The position numbers were made by a program, and so were the translations under genes. DNA of 64,000 nucleotides. Source: an uncultured Oscillospiraceae bacterium (lineage in GTDB: Bacteria > Bacillota > Clostridia > Oscillospirales > Ruminococcaceae). Of the stretch, positions 7,225-16,907 are shown piece after piece. The notes below the pieces were generated by a model. That model searched no databases. It was not told the DNA's origin and was given only the letters and a program-made list of their open reading frames with translations. Positions within the stretch are counted from its first letter, which is position 1; each line of letters begins with the position of its first letter. The stretch covers positions 124,001-188,000 of the forward strand of contig CAKSKG010000001.1 in assembly GCA_934464775.1 (NCBI GenBank), read 5' to 3'.

Positions 7225-10200
7225 ATGAAAAATCCACTTACAAAGCGTCTGCCCCGTGAGCTTGCAAAGGACGCTACCAAATATATTGCCATATTTATAA
7301 TGATGGTGCTGCTCATATCTATCTGCTCGGGCATGAGAGTCGGAAACGAAAGCCTGAAAAAAGCATATTATGACAGCTTTGAGCTTTACAACATCGAGGA
7401 CGGTCATGTGACATTTGACAAGGCTCTCCCCGAAAAGCTCCGCAGCACATTTGAAAAGGAGCTTGAACTTACATTCTATGACAATATGTATTTTGATGAG
7501 GAAACAGCCGAAACCGGAGCGACTGTACGTGTTTACAAACAGTCCGATCCCGTAAACACTCCCTGCCTTTTAAGCGGCGCTCTTCCTGCTCAGGACAATG
7601 AGATCGCAATCGACAGGGTTTTCGCAAAGAACAATGAGATCAATGTGGGAGATACGATCACTCTCAACGGAAAGTCTCTGAAGATCACAGGCTTCATCGC
7701 TCTCCCCGATTACAGCACACTTTTTGAGAGCAACACAGACTCAATGTTCGATTCGATCAACTTCTCCGTTGCTGTAATGACAGACAGCGGCTTCGACGCC
7801 GTTGGCAGCAAAAAGCTGAAATACAATTATGCATGGCAGTACAACACTCCCTATGCGGACGATATCGAGGCTGCCGAGCTTTCCGAAAAATTCACCGATC
7901 TTCTCAGCGACGAGCTTACCGATTACGACGAGGATATCGTTCAGACACAGATCGACGCTCTTACAGACAAGCTTGAAAAAGCATCGGAGGAATACGCTGA
8001 CATCTACAAGGCTAACTTTGAGAAAAAGGTGGACGAGCTGACCGAAGCTGCCGAAAAGGGCGGCGAGGAATATGCGGAGCTTTACAAGTCCGCACTTGAA
8101 AAGAAGCTTACCGAGGTTTCCGACAGCATATCAAAGGGTGCAGAGGAATATGCGGCTCTTTATATGACAACAGGCGAAAAGCCCTCACAGTCCGATCTTT
8201 CGGTCGAAACCGATGATTTCACATTCGGCATTATCGAAAACAGCGTCAATGCAATGCTCAGCGGCGAGGAATACACAGCCCCCTCCGAGCAGGAATTTAT
8301 AGATCAATACATTGACACGGTTGAAAAGCCCAAGAAAGAGGATCTTTCCGTTGAAACGGACGATTTTGTTTTCGGCATAATCGAAAAGACAGTCGATGCG
8401 GCTATCAGAAATGAAGAATACGAGGGTCCCTCCGAGGACGATTTCAAGGATCAATACATGGATTCCGTTGAAAAGCCCAAAAAGGAAGAGCTTTCCACAG
8501 AGCTTGACGATTTCCTTTTCGGCATAATCGAGGACGCAGTTGACGCCGAAATAAACGGCGAGGACTACGAAATGCCCGATGACGAAGAGTTTGAGGACGA
8601 AATAGATCAGACAGACATAATCAAGGTCGACAATTATGTTCCCAGATATCTCAATCAGGGCATCAACTTCTCCATCGACGATATCGGCGGCGACGAAGCA
8701 GGCACAATGGTAATGTGCTACATGATGATAGTCATTATCGCATTTGTTTTTGCGGTAACCATTTCAAACACGATTGTAAGCGAAGCAGGCGTTATCGGTA
8801 CTCTCCGTGCGTCGGGCTATACAAAGGGCGAGCTTATCAGACATTACATGATACTCCCCATAATCGTAACGGCTGCTGCGGGTGTTGTCGGAAATGTCAT
8901 CGGCTACACCGCAATGAAGGACTACTGCATGGACCTTTACCTTGCGTCATATTCACTTACCACCTGCGAGACAATATTTGTCCCCTCCGCATTCGTGCTT
9001 TCAACAGTTGTTCCTATCCTGCTGATGCTGGTGATAAATCTTCTGGTGCTTACTTCAAAGCTGAAGCTCAGCCCCCTGAAGTTCCTCCGCCACGATATGA
9101 AAAAGAACAAAAACAAAAAGGCAATGCGCCTCAACACAAAGATACCATTCAAGACAAGATTCAGCCTCAGAATATTCTTTACAAATCTCCCCGGTTATAT
9201 CGTAATGATAATCGGAATCCTCTTCGGAGCAGTGCTTATCAGCTTTGGAGATATGTTTCCCAGAATGCTCGATCAGTACAAGGAGATCGTTACAGGCGAT
9301 ATGATAAGCCAGTACCAGTACATTCTCTATGACTGGGAGGAAGCCTCGGAGGTAACCGACATTCAGGCTGAAAAGTTTGCAATGTCAAGCTACGATTATT
9401 CAAAGGAAGGCTATCTGACAGACAGCCTGTCCGTTTACGGCATTGAAAAGAACAGCAAATATATCCATGCGGATATCCCCGAGGGTAAGGTGCTTATTTC
9501 AACGGGAATAAGCGAAAAGTTCGGCATCGGCGTGGGTGACACAATAGAGCTGGACGAAAAGTATAAGCGCAACAGCTCCTACACGGTTGAAGTCGGCGGA
9601 GTTTATAATTATCAGTCCTCTCTTGCGATTTTCATGAACCTTGATGATTACAACAGGACCTTCGGCGAAAAGTCGGGCTATTTCACAGGCTACTTCTCCA
9701 ACGAGGAGCTTACAGAGCTGGACGATGACGACGTAGCTTCCGTAATAACCGCCAGCGACTATACAAAGCTTTCCGATCAGCTGACAGTTTCAATGAGCGG
9801 TATGATGAGCATATTCAAGTGGTTCGGAGCAATGTTCTTCGTTATTGTTGTATATGTTCTCTGCAAGCAGGTCATCGAGAGAAACTTCCAGTCTATCGCA
9901 CTGACAAAGATCCTCGGCTTCAGAAACGGCGAGATCGGCAGCCTTTATATCGCATCAACTTCGATTGCCGTTATCTTCGGACTTGCACTTTCGGTACCGT
10001 TCATCGACGTGGCAATGAGGGCCATATTCAAGAGCTATCTTTACACCATGATGACAGGCTACTTCCCCTATATGATGAGTCCCATAACATACATCGTTAC
10101 GGTAGTAACGGGAATCGTATGCTATGCGATAGTGGCACTGCTCCAGATGAGAAAGGTGGCAAAGGTATCCAAGAGCGAAGCTCTTAAAAATGTAGAATAA
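7225..10200 (+). CDS. FtsX-like ABC transporter permease with internal tandem repeats
   Basis: A 991-residue permease in the FtsX/MacB-like superfamily. A first helix (about 20-37) is followed by an extracytoplasmic region of about 450 residues, three helices (about 497-610), a fourth at about 650-670, a second extracytoplasmic domain (about 675-855), and three final helices (about 865-980): two FtsX modules in one chain. The first outer domain is enlarged by two repeat arrays. The first (residues about 255-317) repeats a helical 26-residue unit beginning EEYA.LYK. The second (318-464) has three 49-residue units starting EKP and containing DDF.FGIIE. The repeats are strongly acidic and look like a surface coiled or fibrous insertion. 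A GGAGG site precedes the start. It ends at a strong terminator. Confidence 0.88.
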   Translation: MKNPLTKRLPRELAKDATKYIAIFIMMVLLISICSGMRVGNESLKKAYYDSFELYNIEDGHVTFDKALPEKLRSTFEKELELTFYDNMYFDEETAETGATVRVYKQSDPVNTPCLLSGALPAQDNEIAIDRVFAKNNEINVGDTITLNGKSLKITGFIALPDYSTLFESNTDSMFDSINFSVAVMTDSGFDAVGSKKLKYNYAWQYNTPYADDIEAAELSEKFTDLLSDELTDYDEDIVQTQIDALTDKLEKASEEYADIYKANFEKKVDELTEAAEKGGEEYAELYKSALEKKLTEVSDSISKGAEEYAALYMTTGEKPSQSDLSVETDDFTFGIIENSVNAMLSGEEYTAPSEQEFIDQYIDTVEKPKKEDLSVETDDFVFGIIEKTVDAAIRNEEYEGPSEDDFKDQYMDSVEKPKKEELSTELDDFLFGIIEDAVDAEINGEDYEMPDDEEFEDEIDQTDIIKVDNYVPRYLNQGINFSIDDIGGDEAGTMVMCYMMIVIIAFVFAVTISNTIVSEAGVIGTLRASGYTKGELIRHYMILPIIVTAAAGVVGNVIGYTAMKDYCMDLYLASYSLTTCETIFVPSAFVLSTVVPILLMLVINLLVLTSKLKLSPLKFLRHDMKKNKNKKAMRLNTKIPFKTRFSLRIFFTNLPGYIVMIIGILFGAVLISFGDMFPRMLDQYKEIVTGDMISQYQYILYDWEEASEVTDIQAEKFAMSSYDYSKEGYLTDSLSVYGIEKNSKYIHADIPEGKVLISTGISEKFGIGVGDTIELDEKYKRNSSYTVEVGGVYNYQSSLAIFMNLDDYNRTFGEKSGYFTGYFSNEELTELDDDDVASVITASDYTKLSDQLTVSMSGMMSIFKWFGAMFFVIVVYVLCKQVIERNFQSIALTKILGFRNGEIGSLYIASTSIAVIFGLALSVPFIDVAMRAIFKSYLYTMMTGYFPYMMSPITYIVTVVTGIVCYAIVALLQMRKVAKVSKSEALKNVE
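8176..8616 (+). repeat. Three tandem 147-bp coding repeats in the permease
   Basis: Units at 8176-8322, 8323-8469 and 8470-8616 each encode 49 residues beginning EKP, with the shared core DDF(T/V/L)FGIIE. The first two also share LSVETDD. Divergence between copies is modest, so the array arose by in-frame duplication. Confidence 0.85.
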
Positions 10201-10220
10201 CTTCTTCCCATTAAGCATAA

Positions 10221-10262
10221 CAAAAAACGTCCGTATCATTTTCCGATACGGACGTTTTCTTT
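10221..10262. terminator. Bidirectional terminator between permease and GH2 genes
   Basis: AAAACGTCCGTATC pairs with GATACGGACGTTTT over 14 bp, with A and T runs on both sides. Confidence 0.9.
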
Positions 10263-10270
10263 ATATTCGC

Positions 10271-13200
10271 TTACTTTTCAAATCTGATATAATTAAGATC
10301 AAAGCTGCACCCGGGCAGGAACATCAGACGAACATCGCATTCGCCGCTTATTCCCTCCAGCTCAAATATCTGCTCGGAATAATCAGCGGTATGAACAAAT
10401 TCCGCCATGAGCCGCTTTTCGGTCTTTCCGTTGAGGATAATATGCACGGAATCCACAGGATTGTTCGTTCTGCCTCTTATGGCAAGCTTTGAAAAGCCCT
10501 CGGTGAAATCCATTCGTCCGAATTCAACGGTAACATTGTTTCCGATGCCGGTGATGTACTCGCCGTTTTCCGTGAAGCTGTCGCCATATACACGTACCGC
10601 ATCGGCACAGGTAAGCGTCGCATATGCACGGGGAACACGCCTGAACTGAATGCCCTGAATATTGACCTCCTCGTCTCCCGAACGGGTCACAACGGTTATG
10701 CTGCGTATGCCGCTGAGTCTGCGTTTCAGCGGACACACCAGCGGCTGATAGGTCTGCCATACGAAATCACGCTTGTAAATTCCGGAATAAAGCAGTTCCG
10801 CACCGTCCTCGTCGGGCATACCCTCCCATATCTCAACGGGCATCTCATCATCTCTGAACCAGCGGAGGATAGGGACAGTCACCTCGTCGGAAAGATCACT
10901 TCCGAAATCAAGGTTATCAAAGCAGATGCAAGTAACTCCGTTTTTCACGCAGCGCACGCCGCCGTTCAGCACCTCGTCCAGCGGCTGATTCGTCCGTGAG
11001 CAAAACGTTGCGGAAACAAAATTATACGGGTCGATCACCGCACTTCCTATGCCGCTGACGGTGAATTCCAGATCGGACAGTATATCGGAGCAGCGCTTTC
11101 CGTTTGCAGCAGATGCACGGAATCGGAAATGTCCGTCACCGAGAGCGGTTATTTCAGCCGATCTGCCGTCGGGCAGTACCTTTACCGAAGCAAGGTTCGA
11201 TATGATGCCGCTGTCGGTAACAGCCTTGAATTCAATATCACAGAGCGAAGCATTCTCGGGGAAGATCTCCGCATGAACAACAGCCGTTCTGCATTCGGCG
11301 TTAAGCTCACGGGAAGAATCGCAGCGGAGGGCTATCTTTCTGACGGGTATCTCATTTTCATCGCAGCGATTGAACTCTGCGGAATTTTCCGATATGCAGG
11401 AAACTCCGCTGTCGGTATCGCAGGGCAGCGCATTGAATACCGCCGATGCAGTTTCAAGCCCATTGGAGCTTACAGTGAGATGTATCTCCCCTGCCTCCTG
11501 CTTTGAAGCGATCACAGCTGCAAGATGTCCGCTGAAAAGCTTCCTGCTCACAGCCTTATAGCTTTCGTAATCGGTGCTGTCGCCGTTGTCCAGACCGATA
11601 AGCCTGCCTGCGCCCGTAACGGACACATTCATTCTGCTGCGTGAATTTTCAACGGGACAGCCGTTATCATCGACCGTGGAAATATCAACAAAAATAAGGC
11701 TCTTTCCGTCTGCGGGAATTGATGTACGGTCAGCCGAAAGAACGATCTTTTTGCTGTCCCCGAAGGAATGTCTGATGTCCTCGGCAATGATATTTCCGTC
11801 ATTGTCATAGGCAGTGACCTTGATCTCACCATATTCATAGGGCAGCTGCCACTTTGCCCAATATGTTGCGGCATTATCTATCTTCTGCCTGCCGAGGCTA
11901 TTTCCGTTAAGGAAAAGCTCCGCCTCGGGGGCATTTGTATAAGCGCATACGTCTATCAGCTGACCGTCATTGAAGTCCCAGTAGGGCATAAGATGAAGCA
12001 CGGTCTTGTTTGTCCATGCAGCCTGATAGAGATAATAGCTGTCCTTTTTGAATCCCGCAGTATCGCACTGACCGTAATATGCATTCTTTGTGGAATAGGG
12101 CGTAGGCTCGCCGATATAATCAAATCCCGTCCAGATAAACTGTCCTGCGGAGAATTTGCAGTCACGGTCGGCAATTATCGAAGTCTGTGGAGTGCGGTCG
12201 CCCTTACCCGAACGGCTGTTTTCCAGCGAGGACATCTGCATATCCTCATAGGTGCGGACAGTATGCTCCAGCGGAAAATGATATATCCCACGGCTCTGTC
12301 CCCTTGCGGCTGTTTCGCTGCCGTAGATGTTCCATTTCGGGTGCTTTTCGTGCAGCTCATTATAAAGATGCTCCGCATAGTTTCCGCCCACGGCATCAAG
12401 CTCCTCGGCGCACTTCTGCGTGTTTTCCCACGGGATATAATTTGAGCCGAAGGTGACATATCCGTTTTTCAGCGGATCGTGAAGCGATACATTTTTTATC
12501 AGACGGCGCATTTCAACTCTGCCGTATTCGCCGTCATGGGTATCATATATTTCATTGCCGATGCTCCACATAATAAGCGAGGGGTGATTTCTGTCACGGC
12601 AGACCCAGCTTTTCACGTCCTCCTCGCAGGTCTCGTCAAAGAAGCGTGCATTGTCAAATTCGGTCTTTGGACGTCCCCACATATCGTATGCCTCGGAATC
12701 CACCAGCATACCCACTTCGTCCGCAATATCCATGAACTGCTCCGCAGGCATATTGTGAGATGTTCTCACCGCATTCGCCCCCATTTCCTTCATCAGCAGA
12801 AGCTGACGGCGGAGAGCGTCGCTGTTGAATGCGGCTCCCAGCGAGCCAAGGTCATGATGCAGGCATACGCCGTTGAGCTTGATATGTCTGCCGTTGAGGA
12901 AAAATCCGTTGTCGGGATCAAAACGTATCATTCGGAAGCCGAAGCGTGTTTCCGCAGTGTCGGTGACGATATCATCGCATATCACCTCCGTGCGGAGAGT
13001 ATACAGATAGGGATTGGTAATGTCCCAGAGGCAGGGCATCACCACTGTTATATGGGCATAGCCGTCACCGTCGGGGATATATTCGCAGCAGCCGATCTCC
13101 TCGCCGTCCATGTCAAGTACAGTGTGAAAAAGTGTCACATTTTCCGCCGAAGTTTCGGTCTTTACCGCAGCGTCAAAGCTTCCGTCGGGATTGAGCGATG

Positions 13201-13672
13201 TGTGGATATACACGCCGTCGGGAAGTATATGTACAGGCTCGGCGATCTTCAGCGTAACATCACGGTAAATTCCGGCTCCCGAATACCAGCGTGAATTGGG
13301 CGCACGGTGCTCAACACGGACAGTAACCGTGTTCCTGCCCTCACGGACAAGCCCCGTAAGATCGCAGTCAAATGCGGAATAGCCGTACTTGTGAGTGCGG
13401 ACAAGGCAGCCGTTGAGATAGATCTCACACACGGGATAAACTCCGTCAAAGCGGAGATACACCGTTTTTTCGGCTGCGTCGCCGTCAAGAATAAATTCCT
13501 TTACGTAAAATCCCGTGCAGTTCTTATATAAGTTGTCCGCATCGGAGATAAGCATATCGTGGGGAATATCTATCCTCTTCATATCGGCGGAGGAAGCCGC
13601 AAATTCATCATAGCTCATATCAACGGGCTGCTCCGAATAAAACCAGCCCGAATCAAACAAAACAGAAGTCAT
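10271..13672 (-). CDS. Glycoside hydrolase family 2 (beta-galactosidase type)
   Basis: A 1133-residue retaining glycosidase of family GH2. The N-terminal jelly-roll sugar-binding domain (about 1-145), the immunoglobulin-like domain (about 150-250) and the TIM barrel (about 255-560) are in order. The acid/base Glu is E374 in SIGNEIY and the nucleophile is E453 in YGSETAA. After the barrel come a DUF4982-like segment, an Ig-like domain containing ISTVDDNGCPVENS, and a C-terminal carbohydrate-binding-like region. There is no signal peptide, so it probably acts in the cytoplasm on imported oligosaccharides. Many GH2 members cut beta-galactosides, but beta-glucuronidase or other specificity cannot be excluded. 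It is monocistronic, with its own promoter and terminator. Confidence 0.92.
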   Translation of the reverse strand: MTSVLFDSGWFYSEQPVDMSYDEFAASSADMKRIDIPHDMLISDADNLYKNCTGFYVKEFILDGDAAEKTVYLRFDGVYPVCEIYLNGCLVRTHKYGYSAFDCDLTGLVREGRNTVTVRVEHRAPNSRWYSGAGIYRDVTLKIAEPVHILPDGVYIHTSLNPDGSFDAAVKTETSAENVTLFHTVLDMDGEEIGCCEYIPDGDGYAHITVVMPCLWDITNPYLYTLRTEVICDDIVTDTAETRFGFRMIRFDPDNGFFLNGRHIKLNGVCLHHDLGSLGAAFNSDALRRQLLLMKEMGANAVRTSHNMPAEQFMDIADEVGMLVDSEAYDMWGRPKTEFDNARFFDETCEEDVKSWVCRDRNHPSLIMWSIGNEIYDTHDGEYGRVEMRRLIKNVSLHDPLKNGYVTFGSNYIPWENTQKCAEELDAVGGNYAEHLYNELHEKHPKWNIYGSETAARGQSRGIYHFPLEHTVRTYEDMQMSSLENSRSGKGDRTPQTSIIADRDCKFSAGQFIWTGFDYIGEPTPYSTKNAYYGQCDTAGFKKDSYYLYQAAWTNKTVLHLMPYWDFNDGQLIDVCAYTNAPEAELFLNGNSLGRQKIDNAATYWAKWQLPYEYGEIKVTAYDNDGNIIAEDIRHSFGDSKKIVLSADRTSIPADGKSLIFVDISTVDDNGCPVENSRSRMNVSVTGAGRLIGLDNGDSTDYESYKAVSRKLFSGHLAAVIASKQEAGEIHLTVSSNGLETASAVFNALPCDTDSGVSCISENSAEFNRCDENEIPVRKIALRCDSSRELNAECRTAVVHAEIFPENASLCDIEFKAVTDSGIISNLASVKVLPDGRSAEITALGDGHFRFRASAANGKRCSDILSDLEFTVSGIGSAVIDPYNFVSATFCSRTNQPLDEVLNGGVRCVKNGVTCICFDNLDFGSDLSDEVTVPILRWFRDDEMPVEIWEGMPDEDGAELLYSGIYKRDFVWQTYQPLVCPLKRRLSGIRSITVVTRSGDEEVNIQGIQFRRVPRAYATLTCADAVRVYGDSFTENGEYITGIGNNVTVEFGRMDFTEGFSKLAIRGRTNNPVDSVHIILNGKTEKRLMAEFVHTADYSEQIFELEGISGECDVRLMFLPGCSFDLNYIRFEK

Positions 13673-13706
13673 ATCAATATCCTTTCATGATTTAAATGTT
13701 GACTTA

Positions 13707-13736
13707 ATTATACTATATTTAAAGCGTCCTTGGCAA
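13707..13736 (-). promoter_or_regulatory. Promoter of the GH2 gene
   Basis: On the minus strand TTGCCA (13731-13736) and TATAAT (13707-13712) are 18 bp apart, 35 bp upstream of the start codon. Confidence 0.65.
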
Positions 13737-13848
13737 TATTTTTTCGTATTATATTCGGTTTTGTGCTGTATTTTGTATATTATGATTTATTTGCATATAG
13801 CAGTGTTTGTATAAAATAAACAAAGATAAAAATATCTGCCGAAATCTG

Positions 13849-13877
13849 TTGACAAATGCAGATCATTGTGATATACT
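13849..13877 (+). promoter_or_regulatory. tRNA-Leu promoter
   Basis: TTGACA (13849-13854) and TATACT (13872-13877), 17-bp spacer, about 40 bp upstream of the mature tRNA. Confidence 0.85.
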
Positions 13878-13916
13878 AATATTGTTGTTGAGAGAGACAA
13901 CGAAAACTTAATAAAT

Positions 13917-14000
13917 GCGGCAGTGCTGGAATAGGCAGACAGGCACGTTTGAGGTGCGTGTGTCTTCGACGTATGGGTTCAAGTCCCATTTGCCGCACCA
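13917..14000 (+). tRNA. tRNA-Leu (anticodon GAG)
   Basis: The 84-nt sequence folds as a class II tRNA with a long variable arm. The acceptor stem pairs GCGGCAG with TTGCCGC, the T loop region is GGTTCAAGTCCC, and CCA is encoded. The anticodon loop reads TTGAGGT, giving GAG, which decodes CUC and CUU leucine codons. It has its own promoter and terminator. Confidence 0.93.
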
Positions 14001-14004
14001 AACC

Positions 14005-14037
14005 GAACGTTCGGAATTATCCGAACGTTCTTTTTTT
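14005..14037 (+). terminator. tRNA-Leu terminator
   Basis: GAACGTTCGGA (14005-14015) pairs with TCCGAACGTTC (14020-14030), followed by seven T residues. Confidence 0.92.
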
Positions 14038-14083
14038 GTGCATCTGTGACCTTACATCGGTTACATAAAAAAACTCTGCAAAG

Positions 14084-14122
14084 AAAAACCATTTGAATGA
14101 GCTTGTCATTCAAATGGTTTTT
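14084..14122. terminator. Terminator of the sulfur operon (minus strand)
   Basis: A 17-bp perfect stem, AAAAACCATTTGAATGA and its complement around a five-base loop, with T residues on both strands. It lies beyond the family B element that was inserted at the cysN stop codon. Confidence 0.88.
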
Positions 14123-14135
14123 GTAATTTTATTTA

Positions 14136-14296
14136 GAACCTGTCTTCATAAGAAATGTATGCGGATTTTCGAGCATAATTTTGTTGCAGACAAGGCAAAA
14201 ATCCGCAGGCGTGCTGCCGCACGGCAAGGATTTTTAACGCAGTATGCAGCAAAATTTGCCGAAAAGGCGTGTGCATATGCTTATGAAGACAGGTTC
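14136..14296 (-). mobile_element. Palindromic MITE family B, copy 1 (at the cysN stop codon)
   Basis: A 161-bp element with terminal inverted repeats GAACCTGTCTTCATAAG, flanked by TTA on both sides (14133-14135 and 14297-14299). Its halves are imperfect inverted copies, giving a long hairpin. The right-hand TTA is the complement of the TAA stop codon of cysN, so the insertion landed exactly on the stop. It carries no gene. Confidence 0.82.
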
Positions 14297-15994
14297 TTAT
14301 ACTTCCTCGGACTTGAATACTACCCTGCGGTATGTATCAAAGCTCAGCCACTGTGAGAAGAATCTGTTCTTTTCCGCATCGGATATCTGTGAATATTCCG
14401 AAAGGAACTCGGACATCTTTTCCTGTGAATCAGCCTTGATCTCAAAGCCGCGTCCGTTTATGACAGGAACATTGTCATAAGCATAATCCTCAAGACGGAT
14501 AATAGCCGTGATCTTTTTATCCCTTACCTTAACAGCCGCACTGTCACGGAGAACGATGATGTCAAAGCTGTCGGGATAAGCATAGCTGTCGCCCTTTACG
14601 GGTATCTCGTCGCCGACTGTATATGTATTGTTTACGGTGTTGTATTTGAGGACATTCATTGTGCTCTGATCGTAATAGAATTCCTCGAATACATCTCCTC
14701 TTACTTCAAGACCGTCTGCCTTGAAGCTTGCCTTGCCCGAGAAGCTTCCGCCCTTTTCGGCAAGTCCCTCAACAACGCCGCAGGCAGATGTCATATCGGT
14801 AACACGGTCAATGAGTATCAGCTCGCCCAGAGTTTTATGCTCCGCAAAAAGATCTGCCGCAATAGCCTCCGCAAGAACTATCTCGCAGACTGCGATCTCG
14901 TTCTTGGAAAGATCATTCTTTGCGATATGCTCGCCCGTATTAACGTCAACTGCATAATTTATCTTTGTAAGCACGCCCGGGATAGTCTTTGTTCCAAGCT
15001 TAACAAGATAATCCTTGCCCACGGTAAGGGGCTGATCGTCCATCCAGAGAAGCTGTACGGTAAGCTTTTTATAAACAGCGATATTCGTGTCCTTTACCAG
15101 AACGCAGCCTCTTGAAACGTCCACTTCCTTGTCCAGTGAGATAGTTACGGGCTGACCCTTATAGGCTGTATCAACTTCCCTATCGGTGAAGAGAATGCCC
15201 TTTACATGAGCCTTTTCGTTGCTGGGAAGAGTTGTGATCTCGTCGCCGACGCTTACGCTGCCCGATTCGATCTGTCCCTGAAAGCCTCTGAATGTATGGT
15301 CGGGACGGCATACTCTCTGAACAGGCATATAAAAGCCCTGCTCTGTGTTGCTGTCCGTGATATCAACATTTTCAAGATATTCAAGAAGTGCGGGACCCTT
15401 GTACCAAGGGATATTTTCGGACTTCACGGTAACATTGTCGCCCTCTGTTGCGGAAAGCGGGATAACAACCACATTTTCAAGGGAAAGCTCCTTTTTAAGC
15501 TCCTCGATCTGCGCATTGATCTCGTTGAAGCGCTCCTCGCTGTAACCCACAAGGTCCATTTTGTTTACCGCAAATACAAAGTATCTGATACCCATAAGAC
15601 GGCAGATACGTGCATGGCGTCTTGTCTGAACAAGAACACCCTGGGAAGCGTCCACAAGAATTACCGAAAGATCGGCAAAGGAAGCGCCTACCGCCATGTT
15701 TCTTGTATATTCCTCATGACCCGGAGTGTCGGCAACGATAAAGCTGCGGTTGTCGGTCGTGAAATATCTGTACGCAACATCAATGGTTATGCCCTGCTCA
15801 CGTTCAGCCATAAGACCGTCAAGAAGCAGCGAATAATCTATCTTGCCGCTGCGGCTGCCAACCTTGCTGTCCAGCTCCAGAGCCTTTTCCTGATCGGCAT
15901 AAAGGAGCTTTGCATCATAAAGTATATGACCGATAAGCGTGGATTTTCCGTCGTCTACGCTTCCGCAGGTAATAAATTTCAGTAAACCCTTCAT
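14297..15994 (-). CDS. cysN: Sulfate adenylyltransferase subunit 1 (GTPase)
   Basis: CysN is the GTPase subunit of ATP sulfurylase; GTP hydrolysis helps CysD form adenosine 5'-phosphosulfate from ATP and sulfate. The 565-residue protein has the P-loop GSVDDGKST (residues 11-19), the DTPGH switch motif and NKMD. After the GTPase and beta-barrel domains there is an extra C-terminal region of about 130 residues that other CysN proteins of about 475 residues lack. There is no clear CysC (APS kinase) P-loop in it, so it is not a CysNC fusion. A longer open frame exists, but ATG 15994 follows the cysD stop by one base. This is the last gene of the sulfur operon. Its stop codon coincides with the TTA flank of a mobile element. 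Confidence 0.93.
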   Translation of the reverse strand: MKGLLKFITCGSVDDGKSTLIGHILYDAKLLYADQEKALELDSKVGSRSGKIDYSLLLDGLMAEREQGITIDVAYRYFTTDNRSFIVADTPGHEEYTRNMAVGASFADLSVILVDASQGVLVQTRRHARICRLMGIRYFVFAVNKMDLVGYSEERFNEINAQIEELKKELSLENVVVIPLSATEGDNVTVKSENIPWYKGPALLEYLENVDITDSNTEQGFYMPVQRVCRPDHTFRGFQGQIESGSVSVGDEITTLPSNEKAHVKGILFTDREVDTAYKGQPVTISLDKEVDVSRGCVLVKDTNIAVYKKLTVQLLWMDDQPLTVGKDYLVKLGTKTIPGVLTKINYAVDVNTGEHIAKNDLSKNEIAVCEIVLAEAIAADLFAEHKTLGELILIDRVTDMTSACGVVEGLAEKGGSFSGKASFKADGLEVRGDVFEEFYYDQSTMNVLKYNTVNNTYTVGDEIPVKGDSYAYPDSFDIIVLRDSAAVKVRDKKITAIIRLEDYAYDNVPVINGRGFEIKADSQEKMSEFLSEYSQISDAEKNRFFSQWLSFDTYRRVVFKSEEV

Positions 15995-15995
15995 A

Positions 15996-16895
15996 TTAGA
16001 AATAACCTTCTCTCTTTCTGCGCTCCATGCTGCCTGCCGCCTCGTTGTCGATAACACGTGAGGTACGCTCGGAGGAAACGGCGCTGAGTGTTTCTTCAAT
16101 TATCTCGTCAAGTGTGGAAGCCGTGGATTCCACTCCGCCCGTAAGCGGATAGCAGCCCAGTGTTCTGAAACGGACTGACTTGTATTCGGGTACTTCTCCC
16201 TCTCTCAGCGGGAATCTGTCATCGTCCACCATGATGATGTTTCCGTCACGCTCAACAACAGGGCGCTTGTCCGCAAAGTAAAGCGGAACGATCTCGATAT
16301 TTTCACGCTTGATGTACTGCCAGATATCCTTTTCCGTCCAGTTGGAAATGGGGAAAACTCTTATGCTCTCGCCCTTTTTGATCTTTGCATTGTAAAGCTT
16401 CCACATTTCGGGGCGCTGATTCTTGGGATCCCATGCCTGAGCTTCGTTTCTGAAAGAGAAAATTCTTTCCTTTGCTCTCGACTTTTCCTCATCACGTCTG
16501 CCGCCGCCGAAGGCTGCCGTAAAGCCGTACTTTGTAAGTGCCTGCTTCAGCGCCTGTGTCTTCATGATATCGGTATATGCAGCGCCGTGATCGAAGGGAT
16601 TTATTCCCTGCTTTACACCCTCTTCGTTGGTGTAAACGATCATTTCGATGCCCAGCTTCTTAGCCTGCTCGTCACGGAACTTTATCATATCACGGAACTT
16701 CCATGTGGTATCTATATGCATGAACGGGAACGGAGGCTTTTCGGGGTAGAATGCCTTCATTGCGAGATGAAGCATTACCGAGCTGTCCTTGCCTATGGAA
16801 TAGAGCATTACGGGCTTTTCGCATTCAGCCGCTACCTCTCTGATTATGTATATCGCTTCCGCTTCAAGCTCGTCGAGATGTGAGTATTCTGACAT
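15996..16895 (-). CDS. cysD: Sulfate adenylyltransferase subunit 2
   Basis: CysD is the catalytic subunit of ATP sulfurylase, joining sulfate to AMP from ATP. The 299-residue protein has the PP-loop-type motif YSIGKDSSVMLHL (about 33-45), the GGGRRDEEKSRAKER segment and the ENIEIVPLYFA stretch typical of CysD. Start choice: ATG 16895 sits eight bases after AAGGAG. The in-frame GTG nine bases earlier overlaps this site and is unlikely. cysN follows with a one-base gap, so the two subunits are translationally coupled. The upstream gene encodes the beta subunit of APS reductase, the next enzyme of the pathway. Confidence 0.95.
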   Translation of the reverse strand: MSEYSHLDELEAEAIYIIREVAAECEKPVMLYSIGKDSSVMLHLAMKAFYPEKPPFPFMHIDTTWKFRDMIKFRDEQAKKLGIEMIVYTNEEGVKQGINPFDHGAAYTDIMKTQALKQALTKYGFTAAFGGGRRDEEKSRAKERIFSFRNEAQAWDPKNQRPEMWKLYNAKIKKGESIRVFPISNWTEKDIWQYIKRENIEIVPLYFADKRPVVERDGNIIMVDDDRFPLREGEVPEYKSVRFRTLGCYPLTGGVESTASTLDEIIEETLSAVSSERTSRVIDNEAAGSMERRKREGYF

Positions 16896-16907
16896 TTTCT
16901 TCACTCC

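Noticed and set aside
8176..8616. CRISPR-like array
   Set aside because: The direct repeats are in-frame coding units of 147 bp in a permease gene, without short repeats and unique spacers.
12479..13294. 271-codon open frame on the plus strand opposite the GH2 gene
   Set aside because: It is antisense to a well-supported enzyme with catalytic motifs, has no ribosome site, and its composition is that of a shadow frame.
14297..15994. CysNC fusion (APS kinase domain at the CysN C-terminus)
   Set aside because: The extra C-terminal region has no P-loop of the APS kinase type, and the operon reduces APS directly by AprBA.
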